Shown here: positions 12,501-25,368 of the stretch, one piece after another
Numbering within the stretch: position 1 is the stretch's first letter
Layout of the letters: each line of letters begins with the position of its first letter
DNA from: Quillaja saponaria
Taxonomy: Eukaryota > Streptophyta > Magnoliopsida > Fabales > Quillajaceae
Direction: 5' to 3'
Assembly: GCA_029379385.1 (NCBI GenBank)
Contig: CM055617.1
Coordinates: 4,092,001-4,156,000 of the forward strand
DNA: 64,000 bases
The notes under the pieces: generated by a model
What the model was told of the DNA's origin: nothing
What the model saw: the letters and a program-made list of their open reading frames with translations, nothing else
The model's database searches: none
Program-made: the position numbers and the translations under genes

Positions 12501-14815
12501 CTCACAGACACCTACCCATGGAAGAGGGTGAAGTTTGATGAGAGAGAGTGCGGATTAAGAAAAATGAATTTACTTATATCCCAGAGATTAAGCCCCAAAT
12601 ATTTATTTTCTATTTTACATATAAAAATTGCTTATATTATAATATTTCTTTTTTTATTTTATTATAGTATATCATATAATATAGGTTCTATCTATAATTT
12701 TTTTTTTTTTTTTACAAAATATACTTCATTAGTATGTTTGTTATATAACATTGAATATTTGGTAGCCAATAGTTCATAGTAGTTTTGAAACCATAGTACA
12801 ACAAGATAAACAAATAATATTACATTTTTATTTTGTAAAGTAAAAACTAAAAATGAAAGAACTTGGAATTTTTAATTTTTTAATTTTTTAAATATTAGTA
12901 TTTTAGGTTTATAGAAAAAAAGTTAATGTGACAATGCTCACAATAAATACATATATGATTCAAGATATGATGAACAATAATTACTAACTACGAAAAAGAT
13001 GTCAACAATTATTTGTAGCTAGTTATTAATGATTTTATTCATTTATTATTTTGTGTTATATATAAGATAATCATTTTAGTTGCCTAAAAATAAAATATTT
13101 TTATAATCTATTTAATCCATTGATAAAAATATACTACTTTAAACACACAAGTGTAATCTACTTTAATCTTACTAACATTTTACTTATATCTTTTGCAAAG
13201 TTTCTAAGGGAACAAATTGAAGTGTGAAGTATAGTAATGTGTGTTATTAGATCAAAAAAATGATTGTTATATATCAAAATGCTAGAATTAAATAGTGATA
13301 ATTCGATATATTTGTAGATTGTCTTTTTAGTAGTTTGGTGAATGTTGAAATCAAATAATTCTGTAACGACATTATAAACCATTTACTATAAATTATTTAG
13401 TATATAAAATTTGGGTTAAAGGATATAAAATAAAACATCTAATTGTCTTGTTATGATACTTTTATAATATTTTAAGCGGTACTTAATATGTGAGTGTTAA
13501 AAATTTATATTTTGACGTACGATTTGTTTGGAATAATATAAAAGTTATATAATTTAATTCATTTAAATTAATTTTCTAATATGGAATAAAAACTATACTT
13601 ATGTAATTCTTAATAAATAATGAATTCATTTTATTATAAGTATTTTTTTGATACTATTCTCATTTTTTTAATTAAAACAATCATTAATCAACTAAAAATA
13701 TAAAATATGAGAAATTAATTATTGTTCAATGAACAAATAATAAGTTAAAAGGAAAAAACTCGTAACTGATTAAATGAAATGAAGTGTTGGTGGTTTTTTA
13801 TCTATTTATTTAAGTGAAAAGCATGTATAATATTATTAAGGATGAAAATGTTATTTGCTGTGAACAAAATAATAACGTATTATAAATAAATTTTACAAAA
13901 TGAAATCTAATCTATTTGTGTGGAATTTATAATTGAATAAAGTGTGAATTTCAAATAAATTTCATTTAAATTTTACACAATTTTGTTTATTCTAAATATA
14001 AAATATGCAAAGTTCATTTCAAATGAAATGAATTTCACTTTTTTTTTAAGATTACAAACTCACCCTTAATGAAGAATTTGTTGAGGTTGCAATGCTTGAA
14101 ATATAATTGAAACTTCATATCATAATAAAGATAGTTAAATAGAAAGTAATTTTTTTTTTTACAACGGACATCTACGGGCAATAAATAAAAACTTCTCAAA
14201 TCAAAACCTATTATTTTTTATTATATATATACATTTTTTGCTAACATTATGTACTTATTCCCAAAAGCCGATAACTTAATGGAATAGCCACATGTATACA
14301 CAACATCAGTTCTACATATACTGTATGAGTTTTTTTGCTAACACCATGTACTTATTCTCAAAAACAGGTAACTTAAAAGAAAACAGCCATAGCCATATGT
14401 ATATAAACACACACAACACACACTTTGAACCTATTACCTCTTGATCCAAGCATTTCCATGTTAAACCATGACCTCGCGAGCAATAAAATATAGCTAGAAG
14501 ACTAGAATGTAATTACATTTTTATTTTGCATGCATGTCAAGCAATCATTAGCACATAGTGGCATCTTCCTCCTTAAACTTAGTACATAGCATTTAATGCA
14601 AGATTACTGTCAAGTCTAATCTGTGCATCCATTTAGGAGTAAAAAAAGGGTGGCACTACTGAAAATAGATAAATTTGCATTTAACTTGAGATAACTGCCC
14701 ATAGAGACGAATTTTAATACAGGGTTATATCATGCAAGAGACATCCCACTCAACTCTCAATTCCCGCAACAAAATTGTGTCTATGCTACAGAAGCCATGG
14801 AACTACAACGTCCAA
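12500..14815. other. AT-rich intergenic region
   Basis: Very AT-rich spacer between the 5' end of the ubiquitin-hydrolase-like gene and the 3' end of the PPR gene. Small open frames here have no recognisable protein features. The segment from about 13525 to 14065 has a composition like the MITE at 52830 and ends in the same terminal motif (see findings). The last 100 bases should be PPR 3' UTR. Confidence 0.6.
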
Positions 14816-17464
14816 CTACAGTAAATGCATCCGCTCCACAGAAGACTGGAGCAACCATCTATTAAGAGGTTCTCCACATCCCACAAAACACCCAGAATTG
14901 CCATTTTCAGTGAAGAATGGAAAACTAAAAATATGCAGTACTTCCTGCACTGCCTGCCTCACCATAGAAGATCCTGTCACCTTGCTCCGTCGACCCCATC
15001 CCGTGACAATATCTATCCGGCTGGGACCAATCCCAGACATCAGCATCTGTTGGCGAAACCAAGCAAGTGTCCTGGATAGTGCTGTCACAGCAGTTCCATC
15101 AGACATAACATGCAGGTTTATAAGCCAATAGCAAGAACTCTTCTCCTTGACAGCATCTGGATATACATTCTTTTGGGCAGCCACCTCCCATACTGAGCCA
15201 GCTTCCTCCTTGAGCCCAGACTTGTGAAGAAAATCCACTACTGCATCTACCAGTCCCCTTTTGCTCTCTCTATCCTCAGTATGCATCAGATCCAAGAACT
15301 CGCTCATATGATCCCGCACATTTTGACCATCGGGTCCTGCAGCTGGCATGGACAGTAAAAACGCATGTGCGGGATGGCCAGTGACTGCCATGAGCTGGCA
15401 ACAACATCCCATATCATATGGTGACCGTGCCTCTGTACAACAACTGAGGAGTAAGGTATAAGTCTGCAAAGAAGGACTCAGACCAAGAGCAACCATGCTT
15501 TGTAGAAGATTATGTGCATCAAATAAACTGTGCACCCTAAGGAACGCGCTGAGGAGAGAATTGCAGGTCGGCACATTTGGCCGCAAACCTGCATTGAGCA
15601 TAGCTTGATACCATTCCCAGGCCTTCTCAACATTACCAGCCTTTCCCCACAAGTCTACTAAAAGACCATAAACAGGTTCATCTGGCACCCAATTTTTACG
15701 TTTCATCTCAAGAAAAACTGCTTCTGCTTCTTCAAGATACCCACAGTGGCCAAGCACCTCCATTATTATGCTGTAAGTAACTTTATCAGGTTCAAATCCA
15801 GCATTCTTCATGTCACGATAGAGCTTCAGCGCAGTCGGATAGTTCCTTGCTTTGGCTTGCAAAGCAATCATGATATTGTAAGTGACTAAATTAGGAACAC
15901 AACCCTGGTCAACCATTTCACAGAATAGCCTCTGAGCAGCAGCTAAATTACCAGATTTTCCAAGGCAGTTGATCATGACACTGTAAGTAAATGTGTCAGG
16001 AGAAAGACCAACATCTTGCATTCTTTCGTACATAGACATGGCAACATCAAGATATCCAGCTTTTGCATGGATGTCAATGAGTGTGCAGTAAGTGACACGG
16101 TCAGGCTCACACCGTGCTTCCTGCATTTGATTAAACACGTTGAGTGCTTCCTTCAAGTAGTTTGCACGGCCATAACTGTGAATCAGTCGGTTATATGTTA
16201 CAACATTTGGCTGGCATCCATCGCAGAGCATCTGCTCCAGTAATTTGTTTATTGCACCAAACTGTCTAGCACGACCAAGGATGCCAACCATGGTGGTGTA
16301 AGTATGTCCATCATGCTTGTATCCAAGTTGTATTTTTAACCAATAGAAAAAGCCAAGAGCGACGGAGTGGTCTTGAAGTTGCTTTAGGATTTGATTGGCT
16401 TGATATGGATCCATTGAACAGTTGAGATTCCCAAGAGCTTTCTCTGCTGCAGGACCCCACTTAAGCTGTTGCAGTATGTCTAAAACAACTTCCACAATAT
16501 GGCCCGTGTTTGTAAAATGCCTGTTACTTGCAGCAATTCCTACTGGCATTTTATGATCCATGGGGTATTTTTTAAATCCTTTAGTCATTGATCCCATAAT
16601 TTCTGAATTTGAAACCTGTAAATTGGAAGCAAAATTTGCTACAAATCGGTTTGAATGAGCTCTTGTTCTCTGTGGAACGGTTCTCTGCTGATGAGTATCT
16701 AAAGGTACAGTAGGAGTGACAGCCGTCTTCTCTTTCCATGAAGAAGTAATTGTCTTAAAACCTTTCGCAGAGTTGAGTTTATCACCTTTACCCTTCGTAC
16801 TCTGATATTTAGGTGTATTGCTTGACCCTGGTTCAGCATGAGCAGATGGGTTTGGATGAACACTCAAAAAGTTCTCTCTTTTGATATGTTTCACATTTAC
16901 AGATCTGATATTGGATAAGGGCCTAGTTGGTTCCACCATACAGTTATTAGAGTAGTTACTACCATCTGATATAGGAAGCTTATTATTAACTAAATCAGAA
17001 AGAAAATTCACTGCAGCAAGGCCGGCCCTGAAAAACTGGTCAGAATTAAGAGGAGATGAGTTCACCATGCTCTTATCATGAATATCAATGCCACAAGCAT
17101 ATGTTACAGACTCGGATTTTCTCAATGAACTTGGAGCAGACACAACTTGTTGAAGAGAATTTGGAGCTGACACAGCCTGTTGACGAGAACTAGGCTGGTC
17201 AACACTCTGAGCATTGGGAGAACCTTGCACTTTTACTGAGTCTCGTGAAATTAAGGTTCCTACTCCAGATGTAGCTGTTGACACTAAGGTGGATGGCTTT
17301 TGTGCATATAAAACTTCTTTTTTGGTATGCTGTCTTTTTGAAACACAATTTTCATCCTCAGAACAAGTGCATGTACTTCCATCTGCTCCATTACACCGTG
17401 AACCACTAAGGAAAAAGCTCCTGGCACTATTGGAGAAGGTACTGATTTGCTTTGCACGTAACAT
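14816..17464 (-). CDS. PPR-SMR protein (P-type pentatricopeptide repeats plus C-terminal SMR domain)
   Basis: This is an uninterrupted 882-residue open frame matching the Arabidopsis At1g18900/At1g74750 type of pentatricopeptide repeat protein, a likely organelle RNA-binding factor. The N-terminal 380 residues are a low-complexity leader with a Cys-containing stretch near residues 30-40. About nine P-type PPR motifs follow from about residue 386 to 700, each with the usual N-x-V-T-Y-N-x-L-I or D-x-V-T-Y pattern. A C-terminal SMR domain spans about 781-870, with L-H-V-M-S-D-G-T-A and T-G-W-G-R-R-S, and the protein ends V-E-R-M-H-L-L. I chose the ATG at 17464, giving M-L-R-A-K-Q-I, because a splice acceptor (TTTGCAG) sits three bases upstream and relatives start here. 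The open frame reaches 24 codons further up only by reading through that acceptor. No frame break was seen. SMR domains may cleave or bind nucleic acid, but activity is not shown here. Confidence 0.95.
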   Translation of the reverse strand: MLRAKQISTFSNSARSFFLSGSRCNGADGSTCTCSEDENCVSKRQHTKKEVLYAQKPSTLVSTATSGVGTLISRDSVKVQGSPNAQSVDQPSSRQQAVSAPNSLQQVVSAPSSLRKSESVTYACGIDIHDKSMVNSSPLNSDQFFRAGLAAVNFLSDLVNNKLPISDGSNYSNNCMVEPTRPLSNIRSVNVKHIKRENFLSVHPNPSAHAEPGSSNTPKYQSTKGKGDKLNSAKGFKTITSSWKEKTAVTPTVPLDTHQQRTVPQRTRAHSNRFVANFASNLQVSNSEIMGSMTKGFKKYPMDHKMPVGIAASNRHFTNTGHIVEVVLDILQQLKWGPAAEKALGNLNCSMDPYQANQILKQLQDHSVALGFFYWLKIQLGYKHDGHTYTTMVGILGRARQFGAINKLLEQMLCDGCQPNVVTYNRLIHSYGRANYLKEALNVFNQMQEARCEPDRVTYCTLIDIHAKAGYLDVAMSMYERMQDVGLSPDTFTYSVMINCLGKSGNLAAAQRLFCEMVDQGCVPNLVTYNIMIALQAKARNYPTALKLYRDMKNAGFEPDKVTYSIIMEVLGHCGYLEEAEAVFLEMKRKNWVPDEPVYGLLVDLWGKAGNVEKAWEWYQAMLNAGLRPNVPTCNSLLSAFLRVHSLFDAHNLLQSMVALGLSPSLQTYTLLLSCCTEARSPYDMGCCCQLMAVTGHPAHAFLLSMPAAGPDGQNVRDHMSEFLDLMHTEDRESKRGLVDAVVDFLHKSGLKEEAGSVWEVAAQKNVYPDAVKEKSSCYWLINLHVMSDGTAVTALSRTLAWFRQQMLMSGIGPSRIDIVTGWGRRSKVTGSSMVRQAVQEVLHIFSFPFFTENGNSGCFVGCGEPLNRWLLQSSVERMHLL

Positions 17465-19020
17465 TCTCTGCAAATACTGTTGACCTTTGCAACAAGGTTT
17501 ACATAGATCATTATTAGGACAGATGAAAAACATCAATAACTAATGCATTTTCAACAGTTAACATCATAACATGAAATTGAACACAATTACTAGCAGATAC
17601 AATAATTTCAGCACAAAATGCCATTCTTCTCGTGATATCTACAGGTTAACTACTCAACCTTGTTACAAAACAAGCATAAAGAAAACCACTACAATTCTGA
17701 CCCCAACATAGATGACATATGAACATTGTGTTATTTGGCAATAGCGAGAATTGCACCACCAAAACTGCTAGTGACCTAATTGAGGTGATCAAAGCAATAA
17801 GAACAATAAAATAAGTGGTGATCAAAAGGTTACAATACTACTTACTCAAAAGAAAGTTTAATTTTATTGAAAGGGGTTCACTGAAAAGCTCAATCAGCTG
17901 CCATTGAATTAAATGTTTCACTTGAGCAGGTAAGACTGGACCACCGTGAGCCAAATGCAGCCACTATCATGAAAAATTATTTATGAGTCATTTACAACTA
18001 CCATGACAATTATGTTATGTAGCCATTCTCACTAGAAGAAACTAATAGCGATGCCAAGTTGCCAATTAATAAATAATAATAATAAAGAACTAAAAACTCA
18101 CTGAGATCTTTGAACATTTTGAACTGTAAATTTGTTACCTAGAAGATTCTATGAGATATAGCTTTATTGGCCTTTGTGAGGATTGCTTCCCGCGTAGAGC
18201 AGATATAATATGATCCATCATCAATTCATTTGTATTTTTAATTAACGAGGAACATGAGAATAAAGCCACTGGATTATTATAAAAACAAGCTTCTTTCCCT
18301 TGAAAGTATCATTATTTTCCTTTCCTACTGAATTTTGAATATCCAAATAAAGTTTGAGTTTGACATGGCCTTGTTCCATCTCGAATTAAGATTAAAATAA
18401 GGAGCAAAAAGCTAACTGTAATTGAATGGTCTACTCAGTAACCCAGAAGTTTTCTTCTATCACCAAAATTAGAACTAATTGGCTTCAAAACGCTAAAAAC
18501 AGGGACCCCAAATGCCAAATTCCAACAAAACTAAAACAGGAGACGAGTTTAAGATGAAGATTTTACAAAAACTTATCAAAACCCTTAATTTATTGTTAGA
18601 ATCTCTTACCTCCTACTCTTGAAAACAACGAAATAATCATAAAATCACCAGTAAGAACACAATCTTCAACTTTTATTGCAGAGGCAAACTAGTAAAGCAT
18701 CCATTTTTTTAAAAATCCGAAAAAAATCTCAGAAACCCATGATCCAGAACACATACCAGAAAACTACTAGTACTAACCAGTCATCCCAGAAATAAATGTA
18801 GCTTATAAAGCAAAAATGGTTCACGCACATCAAACAAAAATAAAAAAAGAAAAAAGAAAAAAGAGAGAGAGAGAGAGAGAGAGAAATACCTGAAACAATG
18901 AATAGGTTTCTGGGACTGTATAAGGAGGGAAAGAGATGGTGTAAGGACTAGAGAGAGAGAGAGAGAGAGAGAGAGGCAGAAGGAAGAAGGAGGCGGCTGT
19001 TCCTCTCTCTGCTGTCAAAC
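17465..19020 (-). other. 5' UTR and leader intron of the PPR-SMR gene
   Basis: A candidate leader intron runs from donor CAG|GTATTT (exon ends at 18890) to acceptor TTTGCAG at 17470-17468, about 1.42 kb, with no coding exon inside. The first exon would lie around 18891-19020 and holds two pyrimidine tracts (GA repeats on the plus strand at about 18863-18884 and 18951-18974). The splice sites are inferred from consensus and from the position of the chosen ATG. Confidence 0.6.
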
Positions 19021-19149
19021 GGAGGCTTTTCTTTTCTCCAAGCTAGTGGGGACTGTAAGACCACGTCTCCGAGGTTAGCCCTGATATCACACGCTGGCTT
19101 TTGTTTTTCTTTTCCTTTTTTTTATCACCCGCCACTTTTTTCAACTCCA

Positions 19150-19200
19150 TTTGTTAAGGAAACGTGTCGTTAAACTTCTGGTTCGCACGTGACTATCACG
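19150..19200. promoter_or_regulatory. ACGT-core elements upstream of the PPR-SMR gene
   Basis: An ABRE-like ACGTGTC (19162-19168) and a palindromic G-box CACGTG (19186-19191) lie within 30 bp, roughly 150 bp upstream of the presumed 5' end. In plants such cores bind bZIP or bHLH factors. Their role here is inference from motif and position only. Confidence 0.35.
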
Positions 19201-21115
19201 AGGTTCAACCTTTTGAATTAGAAATCAATTTTTTGGAAAATGTTTCACTGTTTTCAAATATAGTAAGCTCGTCCTACGAAGGTCTGTTCGTGGCAGACAG
19301 GCATTGGGTTCAGAACTAAGAGTCAACTTTAGAATGTTTGGACCATACAAAACAAAATTGATAATCTTAAAAGAAATCACTTATAATAAAAAATAAAAAA
19401 TTTCTTTTGCTCCATACTATATATTATCTAGAAGATTAAAAAAATTAATTGTTAAAAATTTATATAATGCAAGATAGATTTAATTTTTTATATTCTTGCA
19501 TTATATTTTTTAATTAATATATATATATATATACGTCACGAATGTACGGTGTCTTTCCTGCATTATAATTTTTCCAAAATCATAAATATAATTAAAGAAA
19601 TACTTGTGGAGTTTGATCAAAACCGCAGGATAAGTATTAATGAATTAAATCTAACGGTCAAAAATTGTTGAGGCTGTAAATAAGTCCTGGTGTAGAAATA
19701 GCAGAGTAGGATTGCCCTTACAAAAATCTCGACGTGCAGAGAGGTTTTCCCTACAGTGGTACGCGTATCACATGGTCAATTAGTCACATCTAATATTTGC
19801 TTCTTGCTCAAGAAAACATTTTAATTATTATTTTGAAGCAAATTAGTCGTACTCGCCGCGCGTGGCAGGAAGGTGACGTGACCATCTTTTTCATTAAATT
19901 ATTTGTTCTTTTCGCATCTAATTTGTACCCTATATGTAAATGACTCTTAAAAATTTTGTTCGTACCACCATGAAAATATTCTCTTTATTTTTTATAAAAT
20001 TTAAATTAAAATAAAACATTTAAAATATTTTAATATATTATATTCTCATTAAAAGCCATTAAATACATTTTTGAAATTATTCATTTAACATTTTATTATT
20101 CAACTTAAAAAGTATATAAAAAATTAAATTGATAAACCTTTCATAAAATAATAAACTGGAAATTAGACTAAAATTGTTCAAATTATCAGAAGATTAGTAG
20201 AATTTTTCTTTTTTTAGTTTGAAGAAGGTCTATTAGGCTACATTACGTAAAGATGAGATTCTATTTGTATTAGTACTAAATTATATTATTTGTTAAACCA
20301 ACTTGGACCTTCAATAGATTATTGCTGTAGAACATAGGTTTTTTGATGATATTATGCTTTTAATTTTTTAAATAATAAATAATATATGGTAATTTATTCT
20401 GTGTTAAAATAAAAATATTTTTAAAAAATTGATTCCTTACCTTACAAGGAAAATCTCATTACTCACACCTGCTTCGTGTAAATATTTTTTTGTAATTCCA
20501 CACTTTCAAATCTCACAATAATAATTATGTGTTTCAATTTTCAACAAGTTATCTCAATTTAAAAAAGATATCTCCAAACACATTCTTATTTGTTAATATT
20601 AAATTCACATAAATCATCAATCACTATGTTACTAAAATATCATAATAAATCAACAAAGAGAATGACCTTTATACAAATCCTAATAAATCATCAAAAATAT
20701 TTAATGGTTTGTGTATTCATAAATCATCGAAATTTAACGAATTTTTTGTAATATTAAACAATTCATAATAAATTGTCTCAAAAATCAGGTATGGGCTTAT
20801 TGATTGAGCTTATACTGTTTTTTCTGAAAGGTTAAAATACTAAAACAGATCACCTAGAAGAAGTTTTCAACCCAAACCCATTTCAAAACGGATAAAGATC
20901 CGATAATGAAAAATGAAGCCCAAATCTGAACCCAAGTAGGTCCCAGCACGTTGTGACCCACATATGCTTATTTATTCTGAACGGTCCCCAGTTGTTCTTC
21001 CGAATCTCCGGCGCCCTCTACCATTTATTCAATCAGAGAAAAACCAGACCTTTACACGTTTACAAATATAAAGAAGAAGAACCACAACTTTCAGAAGGAG
21101 GGAGGAGTGAGAGTT
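19200..21115. other. AT-rich intergenic region between divergent PPR and DnaJ genes
   Basis: This is the shared upstream region of the PPR gene (minus) and the DnaJ gene (plus). It is AT-rich, with a short TA run near 19516-19532. No coding exon or clear mobile element was recognised. A TATAAA at 21067-21072 lies too close to the ATG at 21116 to be a convincing TATA box. Confidence 0.5.
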
Positions 21116-24100
21116 ATGGGTATGGATTACTATAACTTACTGAAAGTGAATCGAAATGCAAGCGATGAAGATTTGAAGAGAGCGTATAAGAGGATTGCAA
21201 TGATATGGCACCCTGATAAAAACCCATTAAAAAAGAGTGAAGCTGAGGCCAAATTCAAGCAAATTTCTGAAGCTTATGATGTTTTAAGCGACCCCCAGAA
21301 GCGTCAGATCTATGATCTTTATGGTGAGGAGGCCCTCAAGTCTGGTCAATTCCCACCACCGCCGCAATCTTCTTCTTCTTCTTCATCGTTTTCTACTTCT
21401 CGGACGCACCAACACTTCCACAATATGCAACGCCAACATCCCACGTCGTTTCGTTTTAATCCTAGGGATGCTGATGATATTTATGCTGAGTTTTTTGGGT
21501 CGGACAGTGGTGGTGCTGGTGGGTGGGAGTGCCGGTGGCAGTAGTGCAGGGTATAAAGATGGGTTCTTTAGGACGTCAAATGGTGCTGCTTTTGGTAGAA
21601 CGGGGAGGAAGGCGCCGGCTGTGGAGAGTGTGTTGCCCTGTCACTTGGAAGAGCTCTATAAAGGTGTCAAGAAGAAGATGAAGATCTCAAGGACTGTCTA
21701 TGACGCTTTTGGGTATGCAATTCGATATCTTTTATGTTCTTACATTACATTTTTTTCCCCCAAATTGTGGAAACCTTAACCACGAGGTTAAGTATTGTGC
21801 TTCCCTTGGAAATTTGAGATTTTTCTAACATGATTTGTTGGCTGTTGTTAAATGGACTTTTTCACTTACAGTTGCGTATAAATGTAGTCAAACAGGATGT
21901 TATGGCATTGACATGCATAAATCGCAAAAGTAGCAAGTTATTCCAAATTGTAATTGGTGGCTTATGAATAAAACAGGAAAACAAAGGCAACTCTTTTCCA
22001 CTTTGGTATAAGCGGCATTAAAAATTCTTATTGTCATCTGAACCAATTAACTTAGGTTAGAATATAGTATTTCTGGAATTGTACTTATGGAAATGGTTTG
22101 TTTCTCATCTAAGGCTGCAACATTTGTCAACTATATGATACAAGTAATTTTACTGTTTTAAGTTGCATTAGGTTCAATTTTTTCTGGCTGGTTCTGTTAC
22201 AAGGAGCTATTAGCCTATAATATGTCAAAGTCAAACATAAATGATTGACAGTAGATATCAATATTCTTCGCATGCAAATATCTAGTGCAAGTAACAGTGA
22301 AGCTTGCCTGAAGAAAATATGTTTAATTGCGGCTATCTTATTCTGTTGTGTTAACTTCTTTTACATTGTTGACCTATTTTTGGTTAGTAAAATTTGTTAT
22401 ACAAACCGAAGAAACTAGGTATGTTACATTGTTGAAGTTGCTCTCTTAAAATGTCACTTTTAATCTCTATCATTAAAATCAAATGCCATGCAACCTTGTA
22501 GATTTTTTTTGTTGATTTTGAATCATGAGATGACCATATTTCACTAAATTGGCCTCATTTGTGACAGAGGGAAATAAAAATTTAAGCTTCTTAAAGCAAA
22601 GCACTTGACTTGATAGGCTGTATGTCTTGTCAAATGTTATCTATTTGTTAACAATGATACATGCGTTTCTTTTTTCTTTCAAGTTACTTGTGCTGTGGTT
22701 CAATAGAAAGAATAATACTGTGTAGTGTGTATTATCTAAACTGTGCTGCTGACTCTATGGTGCCACCTGCCAACTAAATCATTAGACTGCAATACTACAT
22801 GGCTCTTGTTTGTAGACTTTGCCATTAGTTCAGGTTGTCACACAGGCTTGAATGATCTAATAGTAAAACAGTTTGCTTGATGTACTTCTTTCAGAATCCA
22901 AGAATTTGAATTTCTAATTATTAAATGATTTAAACTGTTTTTGAGGTATTTGAACTAAATATTTTGGATTTGTTATGGGAAATTATTTGAAATCCATATG
23001 AACAATTTAAAACATATTTTAAATCATAAACATTTATAATAAAATATTGAAAGTCAAGACAGACAGGATTATTTAGTTGGGGCATTAACAGATTGTTGTT
23101 TCCTTTGTAAAGTGCAAATTCTGTAATGCTGACTATGGAAATATGTTATTCAACTAATATAATCAACAGGAAACCTTTTGAAAATTTATCTAATCCAACC
23201 GTGTAATAAATTTGTCAAATGAAGTAGACGTCATCTGTTATAGATCCATGATTTGGGTTACAGTTTGCAAAGTATCAACTATGGTACTATAACTTTTGAG
23301 AGAAGACATATAATCAGGAATACCTTTCAGATACAATAGGATAGAAATTTACAAAAATTGTCACCTTGTAATTTTGAACTCGCCATTGTTTAAGTTGCTA
23401 GATCAAGAGCATGTAAGCTAGACCACTTAGTATTCGTGTATTGCTGTCATCACCTTTCCTTTTGTTGAGCCTAGTTGCCTGGTTTTTGCCAATGCAATGA
23501 TGATGTCCTCTATGATGGGCCTGAGATGTTCTACCAGGGACACACCTAGGCAAGGGAGGAGCTATTAATTGAATGAAGAAAGTCATTTTTATCACTGAAA
23601 CGCACAAGATTTAACTAGGCAGTGGAAGAGAACTAATCGGAGAAAGCTCTTTGAAAGCACATTTTTGTTATGGAACAATAAAGATAATTGTAATGAACCA
23701 AGATTCTCTATGCTGGAGTGGGAGTGCCCATACTTGAGGATATGGTATGGAATGCTGAAAATTAGCCACCTTACTACCTCAACCAAGATATGCTGCAATG
23801 TTTTAGTTGATGTGGTCTGTTGCCATCTTGCATCTTTCATCTAAGTATGGGTGCGTCATCAAATTATCTTTGTTTCTTATAATTTGTTAGGCTCTCTTAA
23901 CAGAGCTTATGTTGAATTTTTCATCTGGGAAATTTTGAATGAAATCCTTTTTTAAAATTAGCATACTTGCTTTACATACATTAATTAAGAGCAATACTAT
24001 TCGAGTAGGAGAATCTAAATTCTAAATGGGTAACAGGGATGTGAAAACAGAAGTGAGAATAGGATGAAATCTAGAACTGAAAAATGAAAACAAGCAAATG

Positions 24101-25368
24101 AAAGAACACAAGACAAAACACAACAATGGAGGTTAAGATTGAAGAGAAAATCTGTCTGGCATATATGGATTTGTTTTGTGTAATAAATTATGTACCCCGA
24201 ACATAAGCGGTCAAAATCTACACACAATATAGCTTGTATTGCTTCAGAAACTGTCGAGTATTTCACAATCACATATTCATGACCTTTAAGTCCTGATGCA
24301 AAAGAAACCAACATTAAAATTCCTTGTTTCCTTCTATGCTACAATATAAATAACAAGTCTGGAGATGTTTCCAAGGCTGGCAGGATGGAATTGTTAAGCA
24401 TGTGTTTTCTGGAAGAATCTTTAACCAAAGTGTGAAGGCTGCTTTGCTTTTCAAGTATATTATGGAGAATCTGTAATATGTAACCCTTTCATAAATTTTA
24501 AAGGGATTGAACTTTTGTGATGTCCATGATGGGCCATTTTCATGATAATAATACAGAAACTGGATCGCAATTTGTTGCTTTTACTTTAATTTAAAATCTT
24601 TCTTATTACTAGCTATTATCTTGTGTTAATTGTTATGATAATATGTATGTTTAATTTGATAATTGACCTAAAAATGCTCTTCTTTGGATTTATCAGTTAA
24701 GACAAAGTGTTTGTACAAATCAAATTCAATGATATTCAGGAATGTCCTGAGAACTGCAAACTTTGCAGTCTAACGGCTATATAGTAACTTTGAATCCATA
24801 GGACTGGATATTTTTTTCAATTTTTTGTTAGTCACTAAAATCTGCACTGCTTACGTTATTTCTGAACAAATAGGTACCTTTGGTATTTTCATTTTGGTTG
24901 ATGGATGAGCAATCTTTTTGCAGTAAGCTTCGTAATGTGGAGGAGATATTGACTATTGAGATCAACCCTGGTTGGAAGAAGGGCACAAAGATTACTTTCG
25001 CTGAGAAGGGTAACCAGGAACTCGGTGTTATTCCTGCAGATCTTATTTTTTTGGTAGATGAGAAACCACATGCTCTATATAAAAGGGATGGTAATGATCT
25101 GGTGATCATCCAGGAGATAACACTTCTGGAGGCCCTTACAGGTAAAACCCTTTACATCACTACCTTGGATGGAAGGAATAAGATGATCCCATTGTTGGAT
25201 ATTATTAAGCCTGGTGGTGAGATGGTCGTCCCTAATGAAGGAATGCCAATCTCAAAAGAACCTGGGAAGAAGGGAAACTTGATAATTAAGTTTGATGTCA
25301 AGTATCCTTCGAGGCTTACACCAGAAGAGAAATCTGATCTGAGGAGAGTTTTAGGAGGAATCTCATGA
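21116..25368 (+). CDS. Type II DnaJ/HSP40 co-chaperone (DNAJB-like), two exons, with a 1-base frame break in exon 1
   Basis: This is a cytosolic-type HSP40 that would stimulate HSP70 ATPase and deliver clients. Exon 1 is 21116-21712: ATG, then a J domain with the H-P-D motif at residues 32-34, then a Ser/Gly-rich linker, then the start of the substrate-binding C-terminal domain ([14 protein letters not shown]). Exon 2 is 24924-25368 and completes the C-terminal domain, including [15 protein letters not shown] and the closing L-R-R-V-L-G-G-I-S. The intron is 3211 bp, phase 2, GTATGC...TTGCAG. The J domain and the C-terminal domain are in different frames: one extra base in the GGT/GGG-rich linker (about 21505-21530) makes the first frame stop at 21542-21544 after 142 codons. 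No plausible intron could bridge the shift. Without it the protein would be about 346 residues, normal for the family. Confidence 0.88.

Noticed and set aside
17465..17536. Extending the PPR-SMR protein to the first in-frame Met at 17536
   Set aside because: The extra 24 codons cross a good splice acceptor (TTTGCAG) and have no family resemblance, whereas M-L-R-A-K-Q-I right after it matches relatives.
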